Positions 8,106 through 16,810 of a stretch of DNA of 42,302 bases are shown here, piece by piece; the first letter of the stretch is position 1, and each line of letters opens with the position of its first letter. Both the position numbers and the translations under genes were made by a program. The stretch lies in the IMG/VR virus record IMGVR_UViG_3300047470_000061, positions 1 through 42,302 of that record; one strand, given 5' to 3'. Below the pieces are notes generated by a model that saw nothing but the letters and a program-made list of their open reading frames with translations, was not told the DNA's origin and made no database searches. Source of the stretch: a virus.

Positions 8106-8479
8106 CCGCGCTTCTCTGGTTGCTCCAAAACCACGGGGAAGCTCTCGAGGCTGACCTGCAACGGTACTACCAGCTAGACCTGGCGGACATGTACCGAGGC
8201 CGGGTGAGTGTCCGCAAAGTCTCGGTGCTGGCGTCGAACCTGCCGCGTGGCGGTGCTGTTGGTGTGCGTCTTGGCGGCCCGGCTGCGGTCACGGCTGAGG
8301 TTGAGGCGTCGTGGATGGTTGAGAACACGCTAACCAGGATCGCGCACGCGCAGGCCGGCGGCAAGGGCAAGGCGCCCGAGATGCGGGATTACCCGCTCGG
8401 GGTTTTGGAGCAGGCCGAGAAGGTCGAGTATGCGGTGTCTCGTGCTGAGGCTTTCCGGCGGAAGCACGCAAACAACTAA
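7791..8479 (+). CDS. Tail assembly chaperone G-T fusion (programmed -1 frameshift)
   Basis: The second ORF (to 8479) is in the -1 frame relative to G and has no good start of its own: the first possible initiator is a TTG at 8120 with no ribosome binding site. The frame is open back to the slippery site GGGAAAA at 8096-8102, read G-GGA-AAA in the G frame. A -1 slip there continues with ATA ACC GCG and gives a fusion of about 229 residues (104 + 125). The T part is helical (LEADLQRYYQLDLADMYRG). This matches the lambda G/GT scheme conserved in siphoviruses. Confidence 0.88.
8096..8102 (+). other. Slippery heptamer for the chaperone frameshift
   Basis: GGGAAAA matches the X-XXY-YYZ rule in the G reading frame and is followed immediately by the zero-frame TAA, so ribosomes must shift to read on. 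The downstream sequence is GC-rich, but I see no compelling pseudoknot. Confidence 0.85.
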
Positions 8480-8484
8480 ATCAT

Positions 8485-8500
8485 GGGGCCACGAGGCCCC
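8485..8500 (+). terminator. GC-rich hairpin before the tape measure gene
   Basis: GGGGCC-acga-GGCCCC is a perfect 6-bp stem with a tetraloop, in the 44-base gap between the chaperone stop and the tape measure GTG. A short T-containing stretch follows (CTTGTCATTT). It could act as a weak terminator or attenuator lowering tape measure expression. A second small inverted repeat (GGGGTGCCCC at 8514-8523) covers the ribosome binding site of the tape measure gene. Confidence 0.45.
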
Positions 8501-8523
8501 CTTGTCATTTAAAGGGGTGCCCC

Positions 8524-11340
8524 GTGGCGTCAGAACTCGCTGCTTATTACGTCTCGATTGTTCCCAGCGCCAAGGGCTTGACGCAGAAGATTTCTCAGCA
8601 GTTCTCCGGGATTGACAAGGAGGCCGCGAAGTCTGGCAAGTCTTCGGGCGGGGCGTTCTCGTCCGCGTTCAAGGGTGCCATGACGGGCGTTGCGGCGGCG
8701 TTTTCCGTCGGCGCTATCACTGACTTTGTTAGCTCGGCTGTTGATGGGGCAGGAAAAGCAGAGCAGAGCATGGGCGCGCTGGACTCTGTATTCAAGGGCT
8801 CTGCCGGGAAGATGAAGGACTGGTCTAAGGACGCGGCTAAGAACGTTGGCCTGACTGGCAACGAATTTGCGGACCTTAGCGTTCTCATCGGTAGCCAGTT
8901 GAAAAACGGCGGCGTGGCGATGGACAAGCTTGCGCCGAAAACGAATGAGCTTATCGGCATGGGCGCCGACCTGTCCTCAATGTTTGGCGGGTCCGCGTCG
9001 GACGCGGTCGCGGCCCTCAGTTCGGCACTCAAGGGTGAACGTGACCCTATTGAGAAGTACGGCGTTTCGCTGAATCAGGCGAAGATCGACGCCGAGGCCG
9101 CGGCGCTCGGGTTTAAGAAAGTCGGCGGTTCCTACGATAGTCAGGCAACCCAGGCCGCTACCCTCTCGTTGATCACGAAACAGACCGCGGACGCCCAAGG
9201 GAACTTCGCTAAAGAGTCTGACACGTTCGCCCATAAGCAGCAGGTTATGTCTGCGGGCTGGGAGGACCTGAAGGTTAAGATCGGCGAGCAGTTTTTGCCG
9301 GTTCTGAGCAACGTGTTCGCGTTCATCACTGACACGGCACTACCGGCTGTGGGTAACTTCCGTGACGGGCTCGCCGATGTTGGTCAATGGGTGAAGGATA
9401 ACGCTGCTTGGCTGATACCGCTCACTGCGGCTATCGCTGGGTATGTCGCGGTCATGGGGACCATGGCGATTATCAAGACCGTGCGCGGCTGGCTGACCGC
9501 TGCCGCGGCGGCTCAGTGGGGCATGAACGCGGCGATGACCGCGAATCCGATTGGGCTAATCGTCGCAGCGATTGTGGGCCTTGTCGCCGGACTCATCTGG
9601 TTCTTCACCCAAACGGAGCTTGGTAAGCAGATCGTCGCTAACGTCTGGGGCTTCATCCAGGCCGCGGTGAAAGGCGTTGTTGACTGGTTCACCGGAACCG
9701 CGCTGCCGGTCATCCAAGGCGTGTTCAACGCGGTCGGCGTCGTGTTCACTTGGCTGTACGAGAACATCATTAAGCCCGTGTGGGACGGCATCATGGTTGT
9801 GGTCAATGCGGCGTGGCTGGTCATCCGGGGCATCTTCCAGGTAATCCAATCGGTCATCCAGACCATCGTCGTCCCAGCCTTCCTAGGCATCTTGAACACC
9901 GTTCAGCAGGTTTTCCGCGACGTGCAGAACGCAATCATGCGCTTCTGGTACACGAACGTAAAGCCGATCTTTGATGCGGTCGTGGGCTTCCTTCAGCGCA
10001 CATTCGGGCCCGCGTTCGACTACATAGGCAAGTTCGTCGCGTCCGTTTGGTATGGCCTGCAAGAGACGGTCTATAAGTTCTGGTACCAGAACGTAAAGCC
10101 TATCTTTGACAAGATCTCCAACGCGGTGAAGGACGCTCTGCCCAAGGCTTTCGAAGCTGGCGTCGGGTTCATTAAAACGGCTTGGAACAAGCTGATCGAG
10201 ATCGCCAAGATGCCAATCCGCTTCGTGATTGACACGGTCATCAACGACGGCCTTATCGGCGCGTTCAACACTGTGGCAGGGTTCCTGCCGGGTGTTGACA
10301 AGCTGCCCCGGGTGGCTCTGCCGCAGGGGTTCGCTAACGGTGGCTACACGGGCAACGGTGGGAAGTATCAGCCGGCGGGCATCGTCCACGCTGGCGAGTA
10401 CGTGTTCACGAAGGAACAGACCCGCAAAGCTGGCGTCGGGAACCTCGCCGCGATGGCGCAGTCCCTGAACGGCTATGCGGGCGGCGGGATCGTGAACCCG
10501 CTCAAGCAGATGGCGCTGACTCAGGGTTACAACCGGGTCCACAAGGGTATTGACCTTGCGGCGGGTGTGGGCACTCCGGTGTTCGCAACGCAGGCCGGCA
10601 CTGTGAACTGGGCTGGTCCTGGCGCACGCGCTCCTGGCGTGTGGGGCGGCAACGAGATCCACGTCGGCAGCGGCGGCATCGAGACGTGGTTTGCGCACCT
10701 TTCCCGGATCATGGTCGGCGTTGGTCAGCAGGTCCGGGCGGGTCAGCAGATCGCGCTCTCGGGCAACACAGGCATCACGTCTGGCCCTCACCTGCACTTC
10801 GGCACGTTCGCCGGCGGTTGGCCTAACGACGTGAACCCGCTCTCCTACCTTGGCGGTGCGGGTATCCCGTCCGGCGGTGGGTCTAACCCGATTTCCGGGA
10901 TTATTGACGGGCTCATGGGCAAGTTCAAAGAGGCTTTCCCTGGCGGCGGGATGCTCGTTGACCTTGTCGGCGGCGTTGGCAAGAAGCTCCTGTCCGGCGC
11001 TGAGGACTTCGTCAACAACATCTTCAATAGCTCCAACGACGGCTCAGCAACGGGCGGCGGCGTCAGGCCCACCGTTTATGACGGTGGCGGCTGGTTGGCG
11101 AACACTGGCGGGGCTCAGATTGTGCAGCACAACAAGACCAAGCCTGACGCGGTCCTGTCGTCTTCGCAGTGGGCGACCATGTCGAGGATTGCGGAGAACA
11201 GTTCCGTGTCCGCCGCTCCGGTCTATGTTCAGAGCCCGTTTACAGGCGAGTACCTGCTCGCGCAGGTCGGGTCGGTCGCTGATCGCCGCATCTCTGCGAC
11301 TGACAGTCAGTCTGCTTATATCCGTCCTGGGAGGCGCTGA
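8524..11340 (+). CDS. Tape measure protein with M23 (LytM) peptidase domain
   Basis: A 938-residue protein, the longest in the genome, which sets tail length. It starts with GTG (MASELAAYYVSIVPS) and has a long helical N-terminal region, hydrophobic segments at about 294-317 and 342-360, and two copies of an F-W-Y-x-N-V-K-P-I-F-D motif at about 474 and 519. Residues about 665-780 form a peptidase M23 domain: H673-K-G-I-D677, H725 and H756-L-H758, the full zinc-ligand and catalytic set. The domain probably opens peptidoglycan for DNA entry. It is coupled to the next gene by ATGA. Confidence 0.95.
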   Translation: MASELAAYYVSIVPSAKGLTQKISQQFSGIDKEAAKSGKSSGGAFSSAFKGAMTGVAAAFSVGAITDFVSSAVDGAGKAEQSMGALDSVFKGSAGKMKDWSKDAAKNVGLTGNEFADLSVLIGSQLKNGGVAMDKLAPKTNELIGMGADLSSMFGGSASDAVAALSSALKGERDPIEKYGVSLNQAKIDAEAAALGFKKVGGSYDSQATQAATLSLITKQTADAQGNFAKESDTFAHKQQVMSAGWEDLKVKIGEQFLPVLSNVFAFITDTALPAVGNFRDGLADVGQWVKDNAAWLIPLTAAIAGYVAVMGTMAIIKTVRGWLTAAAAAQWGMNAAMTANPIGLIVAAIVGLVAGLIWFFTQTELGKQIVANVWGFIQAAVKGVVDWFTGTALPVIQGVFNAVGVVFTWLYENIIKPVWDGIMVVVNAAWLVIRGIFQVIQSVIQTIVVPAFLGILNTVQQVFRDVQNAIMRFWYTNVKPIFDAVVGFLQRTFGPAFDYIGKFVASVWYGLQETVYKFWYQNVKPIFDKISNAVKDALPKAFEAGVGFIKTAWNKLIEIAKMPIRFVIDTVINDGLIGAFNTVAGFLPGVDKLPRVALPQGFANGGYTGNGGKYQPAGIVHAGEYVFTKEQTRKAGVGNLAAMAQSLNGYAGGGIVNPLKQMALTQGYNRVHKGIDLAAGVGTPVFATQAGTVNWAGPGARAPGVWGGNEIHVGSGGIETWFAHLSRIMVGVGQQVRAGQQIALSGNTGITSGPHLHFGTFAGGWPNDVNPLSYLGGAGIPSGGGSNPISGIIDGLMGKFKEAFPGGGMLVDLVGGVGKKLLSGAEDFVNNIFNSSNDGSATGGGVRPTVYDGGGWLANTGGAQIVQHNKTKPDAVLSSSQWATMSRIAENSSVSAAPVYVQSPFTGEYLLAQVGSVADRRISATDSQSAYIRPGRR

Positions 11341-12170
11341 TGGTTGCTGTAACGGTTGAGGCTTTGGTTGATGCGCCGTGCCCTCGGGTTGGCGTGACGA
11401 TCACGGGCCTTGGTGTTGGTGATTCGGTGGTGTCGGTGTGGCGTTCCGCGGATGGGCTCAGGGAGCCTGTCCGCGGGGCCCGCCGGGTGTCGCTCGTTGA
11501 TTCGACGTACCTCATTGATTATGACGCCCCGCTTGGCAGGCCTATCACGTATGAGGTTGAGGTGATTAGCGGCCCGACTGGATCTGACCGCGTCACCTCA
11601 TCTTCGGTGACGGTCAACTCGGATACGGGGTGGATCATGGATCCGCTTATCCCGCAGTCAGCCGTGCCGATCAGTGGTAAGAAGCTGCCTACGGGTGAGC
11701 CGATGTTCGCCGCGGCGGCGATGCAGAAACTTGATTATGCGATGGATTCGCAGGTGTTCAAGATCCTTGGCAGTGATAGGCCGATGGCGTTGTTTGGTCA
11801 GCGTGCGGCTGCGGCTGGCGTTGACCTGTCGATGATCACGGACGCGGCGGAACAGAACACCCGGCTCCGGTCTTTGTTCGCGTCGTCTGGCGTCCTCCTG
11901 GTGCGCCTGCCCGCGTCGTGGGCTGACTTTATTCCTGGCGCGTGGTTCGCTCTGGTCGCTTCTGTTTCGGAGCAGCCTGCGGGCGCCCCGAACGGTGATC
12001 CGTTGACGGCGTGGAGCCTGTCAGGCGACACGGTAGCCGCCCCCACCCTGAAGGTCCTCACGGCGACGTTCACTTATGGCGACGTGGCTCTACTTTTCGC
12101 AACGTATCAGCAGAAGCAGGACGCGGCTACGGGCACCTATTTGGATGATTTGAAACACCCGCTCGGTTAG
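11340..12170 (+). CDS. Minor tail protein (distal-tail-like)
   Basis: A 276-residue protein directly after the tape measure, overlapping by ATGA. The N-terminal half (residues 1-90) looks like a fibronectin/Ig-type beta domain (VTITGLGVGDSVVSVWRS, ITYEVEVISGPTG). The C-terminal half is mixed. The position is that of Dit-type proteins, which form the ring connecting tube to tip. There is no recognisable enzyme motif. Confidence 0.75.
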   Translation: MVAVTVEALVDAPCPRVGVTITGLGVGDSVVSVWRSADGLREPVRGARRVSLVDSTYLIDYDAPLGRPITYEVEVISGPTGSDRVTSSSVTVNSDTGWIMDPLIPQSAVPISGKKLPTGEPMFAAAAMQKLDYAMDSQVFKILGSDRPMALFGQRAAAAGVDLSMITDAAEQNTRLRSLFASSGVLLVRLPASWADFIPGAWFALVASVSEQPAGAPNGDPLTAWSLSGDTVAAPTLKVLTATFTYGDVALLFATYQQKQDAATGTYLDDLKHPLG

Positions 12171-12179
12171 GAGCCTCCC

Positions 12180-13487
12180 TTGTTGCCGATTGATGATGTG
12201 TCGCGTGCGGCGTTGGATGGTTCGAGGCCTGCTGATGAGCTGGTGGTGTGGGCTTGGTATGACGGGGACCTTGCGTGGCCTGATCCGTTGGGTGTTGTGT
12301 CGTGGTCGTTGAGTGGTTCGTCTGATGCGTCTACGAAGGTGCAGCGGCAGCTGAGCTTGAAGGTTGCGGACGCGGACGGTTCGTTGTCGCCGTGGCTGTT
12401 TGATGACCCGCTCGGTGTTGGCGGCGTGGTGTTGCAGGTCGTTTATCGTGTCGGCGGCGCTGGTGCGGTGAATGTTGGCTGGTTCCGGGTTGAGGGTAAC
12501 TCGCCTGATGGTTCGGTGAACGGTTACACGGTCCGGGAGTACGGCTATTTGGAACCGGATTCGCCCGCCGCACCGCACGAGCGGCGCACGTTCGCGTTCA
12601 CCGGGGCTGTCGTTGACGTTGACGCGGTGGACCTAACAGCGGACGTTGACCGGGACAAGTTCCTGGCACCACAGTCACCGGCTGGGACTACGCCGACCGT
12701 GCTGGGTGAAGTGACGCGCCTAGTCCAACGGCATTTCCCCATGGTCGTTGATATTGGTGTGACGGATGCTTCGGTGTCGCGGAAGCTCGTCTATGACCGG
12801 GAACGCCTCGAGGCCGTTCAGGATTTGTTGGCGAACATTAACGCCCGGTTCCGTATGGGCGGCGACGGGGAGATGCGCGTCTACCCGATCACCGGTACGG
12901 ATCCCGTGTGGCGGGTTGAGCCCGGACAGGGCCTGGTCAGTGTCCACCGGAAGCAAACCATTGATGGCCTGTTCAACTGCTGGGTCGTTGAGGGTAAAGA
13001 GGGCGCGAACGGTAAGCCGGTCACTGGTACCGCGTACCTGCGAACCGGGCCCCTTAGGTGGGATGGCCCGCATGGGCGCGTCCCCTACTTCTACTCCTCG
13101 GAAATGATCACGACATGGTCGCAGGCTGTCGCGTATGCGGAGACGCTGCGGGACAGGCAGGCCGCGTCCTACGCGGTCGAGCTTGAGGTCGAGACGGTCC
13201 CCCGCCCTGAGATTCAGGCTGGCGACCGCATCGAGGTTGGTTGCCCCATGCCTGCCGGGCACGTCGTGTACCTGCCGGGCGAAGTCGTCTCGGTTTCTGC
13301 CGGCGGCTCCCCCGTCCCGGGTCCGACAAAGTTCACCGTGTCATGCGCCTATCAGGACGTGGCGGCGGCGATTGGCCGCACACCGTTCGGCGACCACCTC
13401 ACCAGCACGAAGCCCGCCCTCACCTGGGACCGGATGCCCTCCTCTTGGGGCACACTACCCGCCCTCACATGGAACAACCTGCCCTAG
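12180..13487 (+). CDS. Minor tail protein, baseplate hub-like
   Basis: A 435-residue protein starting at TTG 12180 with AGGAGCC upstream (a second TTG codon follows). It has beta-rich segments near 40-140, an R-L-V-Q-R helix around 180, a segment L-E-A-V-Q-D-L-L-A-N-I at about 215, and a C-terminal domain with E-I-Q-A-G-D-R-I-E-V. This pattern is characteristic of the hub/tail-associated proteins that follow Dit in actinophages. The last 30 residues contain a repeated P-A-L-T-W motif. Confidence 0.75.
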   Translation: MLPIDDVSRAALDGSRPADELVVWAWYDGDLAWPDPLGVVSWSLSGSSDASTKVQRQLSLKVADADGSLSPWLFDDPLGVGGVVLQVVYRVGGAGAVNVGWFRVEGNSPDGSVNGYTVREYGYLEPDSPAAPHERRTFAFTGAVVDVDAVDLTADVDRDKFLAPQSPAGTTPTVLGEVTRLVQRHFPMVVDIGVTDASVSRKLVYDRERLEAVQDLLANINARFRMGGDGEMRVYPITGTDPVWRVEPGQGLVSVHRKQTIDGLFNCWVVEGKEGANGKPVTGTAYLRTGPLRWDGPHGRVPYFYSSEMITTWSQAVAYAETLRDRQAASYAVELEVETVPRPEIQAGDRIEVGCPMPAGHVVYLPGEVVSVSAGGSPVPGPTKFTVSCAYQDVAAAIGRTPFGDHLTSTKPALTWDRMPSSWGTLPALTWNNLP

Positions 13488-13496
13488 GAGGCGCCG

Positions 13497-14444
13497 ATGG
13501 CTGCTTTGAAGAAAACCCTTGCGGCCATCCCAGCAGGCGGCACACGCCGCGTCTACGGGACCGCCTACTTTGACGGGTCCCGATGGTGGGCGAACCTAAA
13601 CGGAAACCTTCTGGACGCGTACTGGGCGAACTCGGTAAGCCCACAACAGGACGGTCCAATCGCGGTCGAACTAACGGAGCAGGGCAACGGGCAATCATCG
13701 GCACTCGTCACGGACGGGTACTCTGACCAGCCCCGCCCCGCGACAGGGACCGTCCTAAGCGTCGGCATCACACAAATCGTAATGACCGGCGCGGACGGGA
13801 TCACCTACACGACAGGCAGGTTCTCCGGGACCTACTCGGTTGGCGATCCGGTCTATGTGGCATGGGATTCTTCCACCCCGATCATCCTCGGCAAGCTCCC
13901 ATCGATCACCCCAACACCGCCCACGGAAACCCCCATAGCGGCGTCCCCGATCATCCCGACTGGTACGGCGAAGGCCGCGGCTGGGAAGACGAACACTTGG
14001 TGGGGTCCAGGCGGTTGGGGGTCTTGGGCTGAGTCGAAACAGGGCGGCGAACAGGTCTACTCCGGCACATGGGCTGGGAACACGGTCACGGGTTCCTGGT
14101 TCTACGGGGCTAAGTTCACAAACCTTGGCGGCAAAACGATCACTGAGGTGAGGTTCCGCCTCCCGAAGCGCCTGAACATCGGCAGCTCGGGTTCGGCGAC
14201 CGTGCACCTTTACGCGCACACGTCGAAGTACCAGCCCGGCGGGGACGTAAACCGCACCGTCGGACCGTTCGACGTGACCGTGTCACAGTCTCAGGGCGCG
14301 CACTGGATCACCCTGCCCCTCAGCTTCGCCCCGGTCCTCACGGCTGGCGGCGGCATCAGCATCACCGGAGACCCCTATGTCGGGTTCGACGGACGACTCA
14401 AAGACCCCCAGTCAGGGCGTATCGAAATGGATTGGACAGCCTAA
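13497..14444 (+). CDS. Minor tail protein with two beta domains
   Basis: A 315-residue protein with a good ribosome binding site (TAGGAGG). Residues 1-130 look like an OB-like beta domain (RRVYGTAYFDGSRWWANLNG) separated by a proline/threonine linker (about 138-158) from a C-terminal carbohydrate-binding-like beta-sandwich (W-W-G-P-G-G-W-G-S-W, then FRLPKRLNIGSSG). A role in host surface contact is inferred from position in the tail-tip cluster. It ends with TAATG overlap to the next gene. Confidence 0.72.
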   Translation: MAALKKTLAAIPAGGTRRVYGTAYFDGSRWWANLNGNLLDAYWANSVSPQQDGPIAVELTEQGNGQSSALVTDGYSDQPRPATGTVLSVGITQIVMTGADGITYTTGRFSGTYSVGDPVYVAWDSSTPIILGKLPSITPTPPTETPIAASPIIPTGTAKAAAGKTNTWWGPGGWGSWAESKQGGEQVYSGTWAGNTVTGSWFYGAKFTNLGGKTITEVRFRLPKRLNIGSSGSATVHLYAHTSKYQPGGDVNRTVGPFDVTVSQSQGAHWITLPLSFAPVLTAGGGISITGDPYVGFDGRLKDPQSGRIEMDWTA

Positions 14445-15022
14445 TGCCACAGACACGAGATAACGGGATGGTTGTCCCGGTCAACTCTGACGCGTACAAC
14501 CTGACAACCGACCTAGCGACGATGGCGGACTCCGCCGACGTTGTGACGGTCGTGTCGGGCTCGACCGCACGGAACGCGCTCACAAAGTATGAGGGGCGCC
14601 TCGTCTACCGGACGGACAAGTCGCAGATTGAGTCCGTCGTTGGCGGTGCGTGGCGTGACGGCACCCGCGACTACTCGCCGCTGTCCCCCACGGGCTGGTC
14701 ATCGACCGGGACAATCACAGTCACACCCGAGGGGCCGAAACTCAAAGTCATCGCAGACCTTGTCATCACCCGGACCGGCGGCGACTTCGTCCTCGGCACA
14801 AGTTCATGGAACGTCCTAGGAACAGACGACTATGTTCTGCCCTCGGCGACCCGTGGCAGCGCACCCGTCAAGTACCTGTCCGTCCCAGTTGTTGGGACCG
14901 CCACGAACTACAACGCGAACGTGGCCTATAACCCGACCGGGAAAATTTCGATTCGTTCCGTCAATTCGTTCACGCTCCAGACTGACATGTTCTTCACCGT
15001 CAACGTCGTCTACTACATCTAA
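14444..15022 (+). CDS. Minor tail protein
   Basis: A 192-residue protein whose ATG overlaps the previous stop (TAATG). The first 60 residues carry a motif common in tail proteins (SGSTARNALTKYEGRLVYRT). The rest is beta-rich (S/T/V-dense, ending VVYYI). It is probably a tail-tip or fibre component and the last gene of the first tail cluster; a hairpin follows. Confidence 0.72.
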   Translation: MPQTRDNGMVVPVNSDAYNLTTDLATMADSADVVTVVSGSTARNALTKYEGRLVYRTDKSQIESVVGGAWRDGTRDYSPLSPTGWSSTGTITVTPEGPKLKVIADLVITRTGGDFVLGTSSWNVLGTDDYVLPSATRGSAPVKYLSVPVVGTATNYNANVAYNPTGKISIRSVNSFTLQTDMFFTVNVVYYI

Positions 15023-15027
15023 CAAAC

Positions 15028-15060
15028 GTGTGGCCCCGGACTTGCGCTCCAGGGCCACAC
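15028..15060 (+). terminator. Hairpin between tail and lysis genes
   Basis: GTGTGGCCC at 15028-15036 pairs perfectly with GGGCCACAC at 15052-15060 across a 15-base loop. No T-run follows, so it may be a weak or factor-dependent terminator, or an RNA processing site. Confidence 0.5.
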
Positions 15061-15096
15061 CCCACCCGAACCAGCCTAAATAGGAGGCCCGCCCGA

Positions 15097-15150
15097 ATGG
15101 GTAAACCAAAACTATCACCCAACTGGGGGGACCTCCGATGCCAAACCTGA
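15097..15150 (+). CDS. Possible 17-residue leader peptide upstream of the lysis genes
   Basis: The ORF MGKPKLSPNWGDLRCQT follows a full AGGAGG (15082-15087) at suitable distance and overlaps the start of the next gene (15138), whose own ribosome binding site (GGGGGGACC) lies inside it. It may be a translated leader that couples or tunes expression of the lysis membrane protein. Alternatively AGGAGG may be incidental. The support is only the strong site and overlap. Confidence 0.35.
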   Translation: MGKPKLSPNWGDLRCQT

Positions 15151-15584
15151 AACCACACCGCCGTGTCGTCATTGGCCGGAACATCACCCTCACCGCCGCC
15201 GCGTTCCTCGCAGTCACCCGCGGGCTCACGTACGCGACCATTGACCCGGCGAGCATGAACCCCGGACAAAGGCTCGTCACATTTGACGGGCAGATCCTCG
15301 GGCTCTGGGCCGGGATTTGGCTCGCCGCCGCCGTGCTCTGCATCGCGGACATGGTCAACAAGCACACACGGTACGGGCTATCCCTCGTCGTGGGCGCAGC
15401 GTTCGCGTGGGCTATCGGCTACCTGATCGCATGGGCGTCCACAGGGTTCACGAACCCGGAACTCGTCACCTCAGCAATGGGCTGGATCACCCCCGCCGGG
15501 CTCGTCTTCGGATTCCTGATCAAAGTCAGCGCACTACAGGACATGCTCAGGCAGCAAGAACCACCCGGCGGCGCGGATGAGTGA
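15138..15584 (+). CDS. Multi-spanning membrane protein of the lysis cassette
   Basis: A 148-residue protein with four hydrophobic segments (about 15-32, 55-72, 80-100 and 113-132), a basic N-terminus and a hydrophilic C-tail. It lies at the head of the lysis block. It could be a holin-like or lysis-regulating protein acting in the cytoplasmic membrane; a separate r1t-type holin is encoded downstream, so this one may be an antiholin or accessory. The next gene starts within its last eight bases. Confidence 0.72.
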   Translation: MPNLKPHRRVVIGRNITLTAAAFLAVTRGLTYATIDPASMNPGQRLVTFDGQILGLWAGIWLAAAVLCIADMVNKHTRYGLSLVVGAAFAWAIGYLIAWASTGFTNPELVTSAMGWITPAGLVFGFLIKVSALQDMLRQQEPPGGADE

Positions 15585-15867
15585 ATGGACAATCGTCGGA
15601 TCCGTTGCTGTAGCCGCCATCACCGTTTGTGGTACGTGGCTGGCAACGAAGGTCCAACACAAGGGCAAACCCGAGAACGCGCTCATTGACCAGCTCCAAG
15701 AGGAGATGGGCGCGATGCGGCTTGATATTACGGACCTCAAATCGGAGCAGCAGAAGTCCAAGCGCCGCGAACGGATCCGGGACGACTACATCAACAAACT
15801 CCGCCGCCACATCGAAGACGGCAACCCGCCCCCGGCGCCCGACTGGCCCGAAGGCCTCTACGACTAG
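15577..15867 (+). CDS. Single-pass membrane protein with coiled coil
   Basis: A 96-residue protein. Residues about 5-23 form one transmembrane segment (TIVGSVAVAAITVCGTWLA). This is followed by a charged coiled coil (about 35-80: IDQLQEEMGAMRLDITDLKS) and a proline-rich tail. The arrangement recalls small lysis-cassette proteins of actinophages, such as those with a DUF2746-like layout, though I cannot assign the family. The start ATG lies inside the preceding gene. Confidence 0.7.
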   Translation: MSEWTIVGSVAVAAITVCGTWLATKVQHKGKPENALIDQLQEEMGAMRLDITDLKSEQQKSKRRERIRDDYINKLRRHIEDGNPPPAPDWPEGLYD

Positions 15868-15875
15868 GAGCCAGC

Positions 15876-16592
15876 ATGACAACCATTAACGAATCGCAGA
15901 CAGCGAAGGGCTACACGCCCGCCGCCAGAGTCCCGGCAACGTTCGGACGCAAGCGCACCATCGACGGCATTGTGATACACCACTGGGGGAGCCTCGGGCA
16001 GCGTCACGACGATGTTGTGAAGTTCTTCGTCAGCGGACCCGGCACGACCTCGGCGCACTTTGTTGTCAGCGCTGGCCGCATCGACTGCCTCGTGAGCCCA
16101 CTGGACGCAGCCTGGCACTCCGGGAACGCGGTGGGCAACGCAACCACCATCGGCATCGAATGCCACCCCGAAGCGACGGATGAGGACTACGCAACCGTAG
16201 CCGAACTCGTCAGCTTCCTCCGCGGCGAGTACGGGCCACTACCCCTCAGCCCCCACAGGCAATGGAACGCGACCGCATGCCCCGGCATCTGGGACCTGCC
16301 CCGCATCGACCGGCTCGCAGGCTCCGCAGCAATCGCACCGCAAAGCTCATCGACAGAAGAGGACCCTTTCATGGCCTACAACGACAAAGAACGCGCCGAA
16401 ATTCTCGCCGCCGCCCGCCTCATCAACCGCTACCTCGACGCGCCCACCGGCTCCATCCCCGCCAAGGTCGCCAAGGCAATCCTCGAAGCGCCCGTCACCC
16501 GCAAGGGCGGCACCCGCACCGGAGACACCACACTGGGCAACACCATCGCCTACCTCGACTCCAACCTCGACGCCGTGAAGGTGAAGCCGTAA
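15876..16592 (+). CDS. Endolysin, N-acetylmuramoyl-L-alanine amidase
   Basis: A 238-residue protein with GGAGCC before ATG. Residues 25-155 are an Amidase_2/PGRP domain: IVIHHWG with zinc ligand H36 (or H35), H81 in AWHSG, and the last two ligands H127 and C135 in PHRQWNATACPG. It cleaves the amide bond between muramic acid and L-alanine in host peptidoglycan. After a linker, residues 166-238 form a small C-terminal domain (MAYNDKERAEILAAARLINR) that probably binds the wall. An in-frame ATG at 16371 with its own ribosome binding site could make this domain separately. Confidence 0.93.
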   Translation: MTTINESQTAKGYTPAARVPATFGRKRTIDGIVIHHWGSLGQRHDDVVKFFVSGPGTTSAHFVVSAGRIDCLVSPLDAAWHSGNAVGNATTIGIECHPEATDEDYATVAELVSFLRGEYGPLPLSPHRQWNATACPGIWDLPRIDRLAGSAAIAPQSSSTEEDPFMAYNDKERAEILAAARLINRYLDAPTGSIPAKVAKAILEAPVTRKGGTRTGDTTLGNTIAYLDSNLDAVKVKP

Positions 16593-16780
16593 TGAACATC
16601 AACCCGAAAGTCACCGCCGCGACCGTAGCCGGCGCCGTGACCACCATCATTGTTTGGCTGCTGACCTTTGCGGGCATCGACATGCCCGTAGTTGTGCAGG
16701 GCGCCATCACGTCCATCCTCGTCTTCACGGCAGGCTACCTCACCCCGGCAAGCAACGAGTCCGGCGCCCACGAAGCCTAG
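16592..16780 (+). CDS. Holin, phage r1t type
   Basis: A 62-residue protein starting on the endolysin stop (TAATG). It contains MNINPKVTAATVAGAVTTII, a first transmembrane segment at about 8-28, a short loop (GIDMP) and a second at about 33-52 ending G-Y-L-T-P, then a polar tail. This is the r1t-holin pattern (N-P-K-V at the start, G-Y-L-T-P at the end). It forms membrane lesions that release the endolysin. Confidence 0.87.
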   Translation: MNINPKVTAATVAGAVTTIIVWLLTFAGIDMPVVVQGAITSILVFTAGYLTPASNESGAHEA

Positions 16781-16810
16781 GCTTGTTGGTTTTAAGTCAC
16801 GTCCCCCATT

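Noticed and set aside
8120-8479. The second tail chaperone as an independent gene starting at TTG 8120
   Set aside because: There is no ribosome binding site, and the frame is open back to the slippery heptamer in the -1 frame.
9883-10797. A 304-residue minus-strand ORF inside the tape measure gene
   Set aside because: It is an antisense shadow in high-GC coding DNA, with no start signal and a composition rich in R, V, H and D typical of reverse-frame artefacts.
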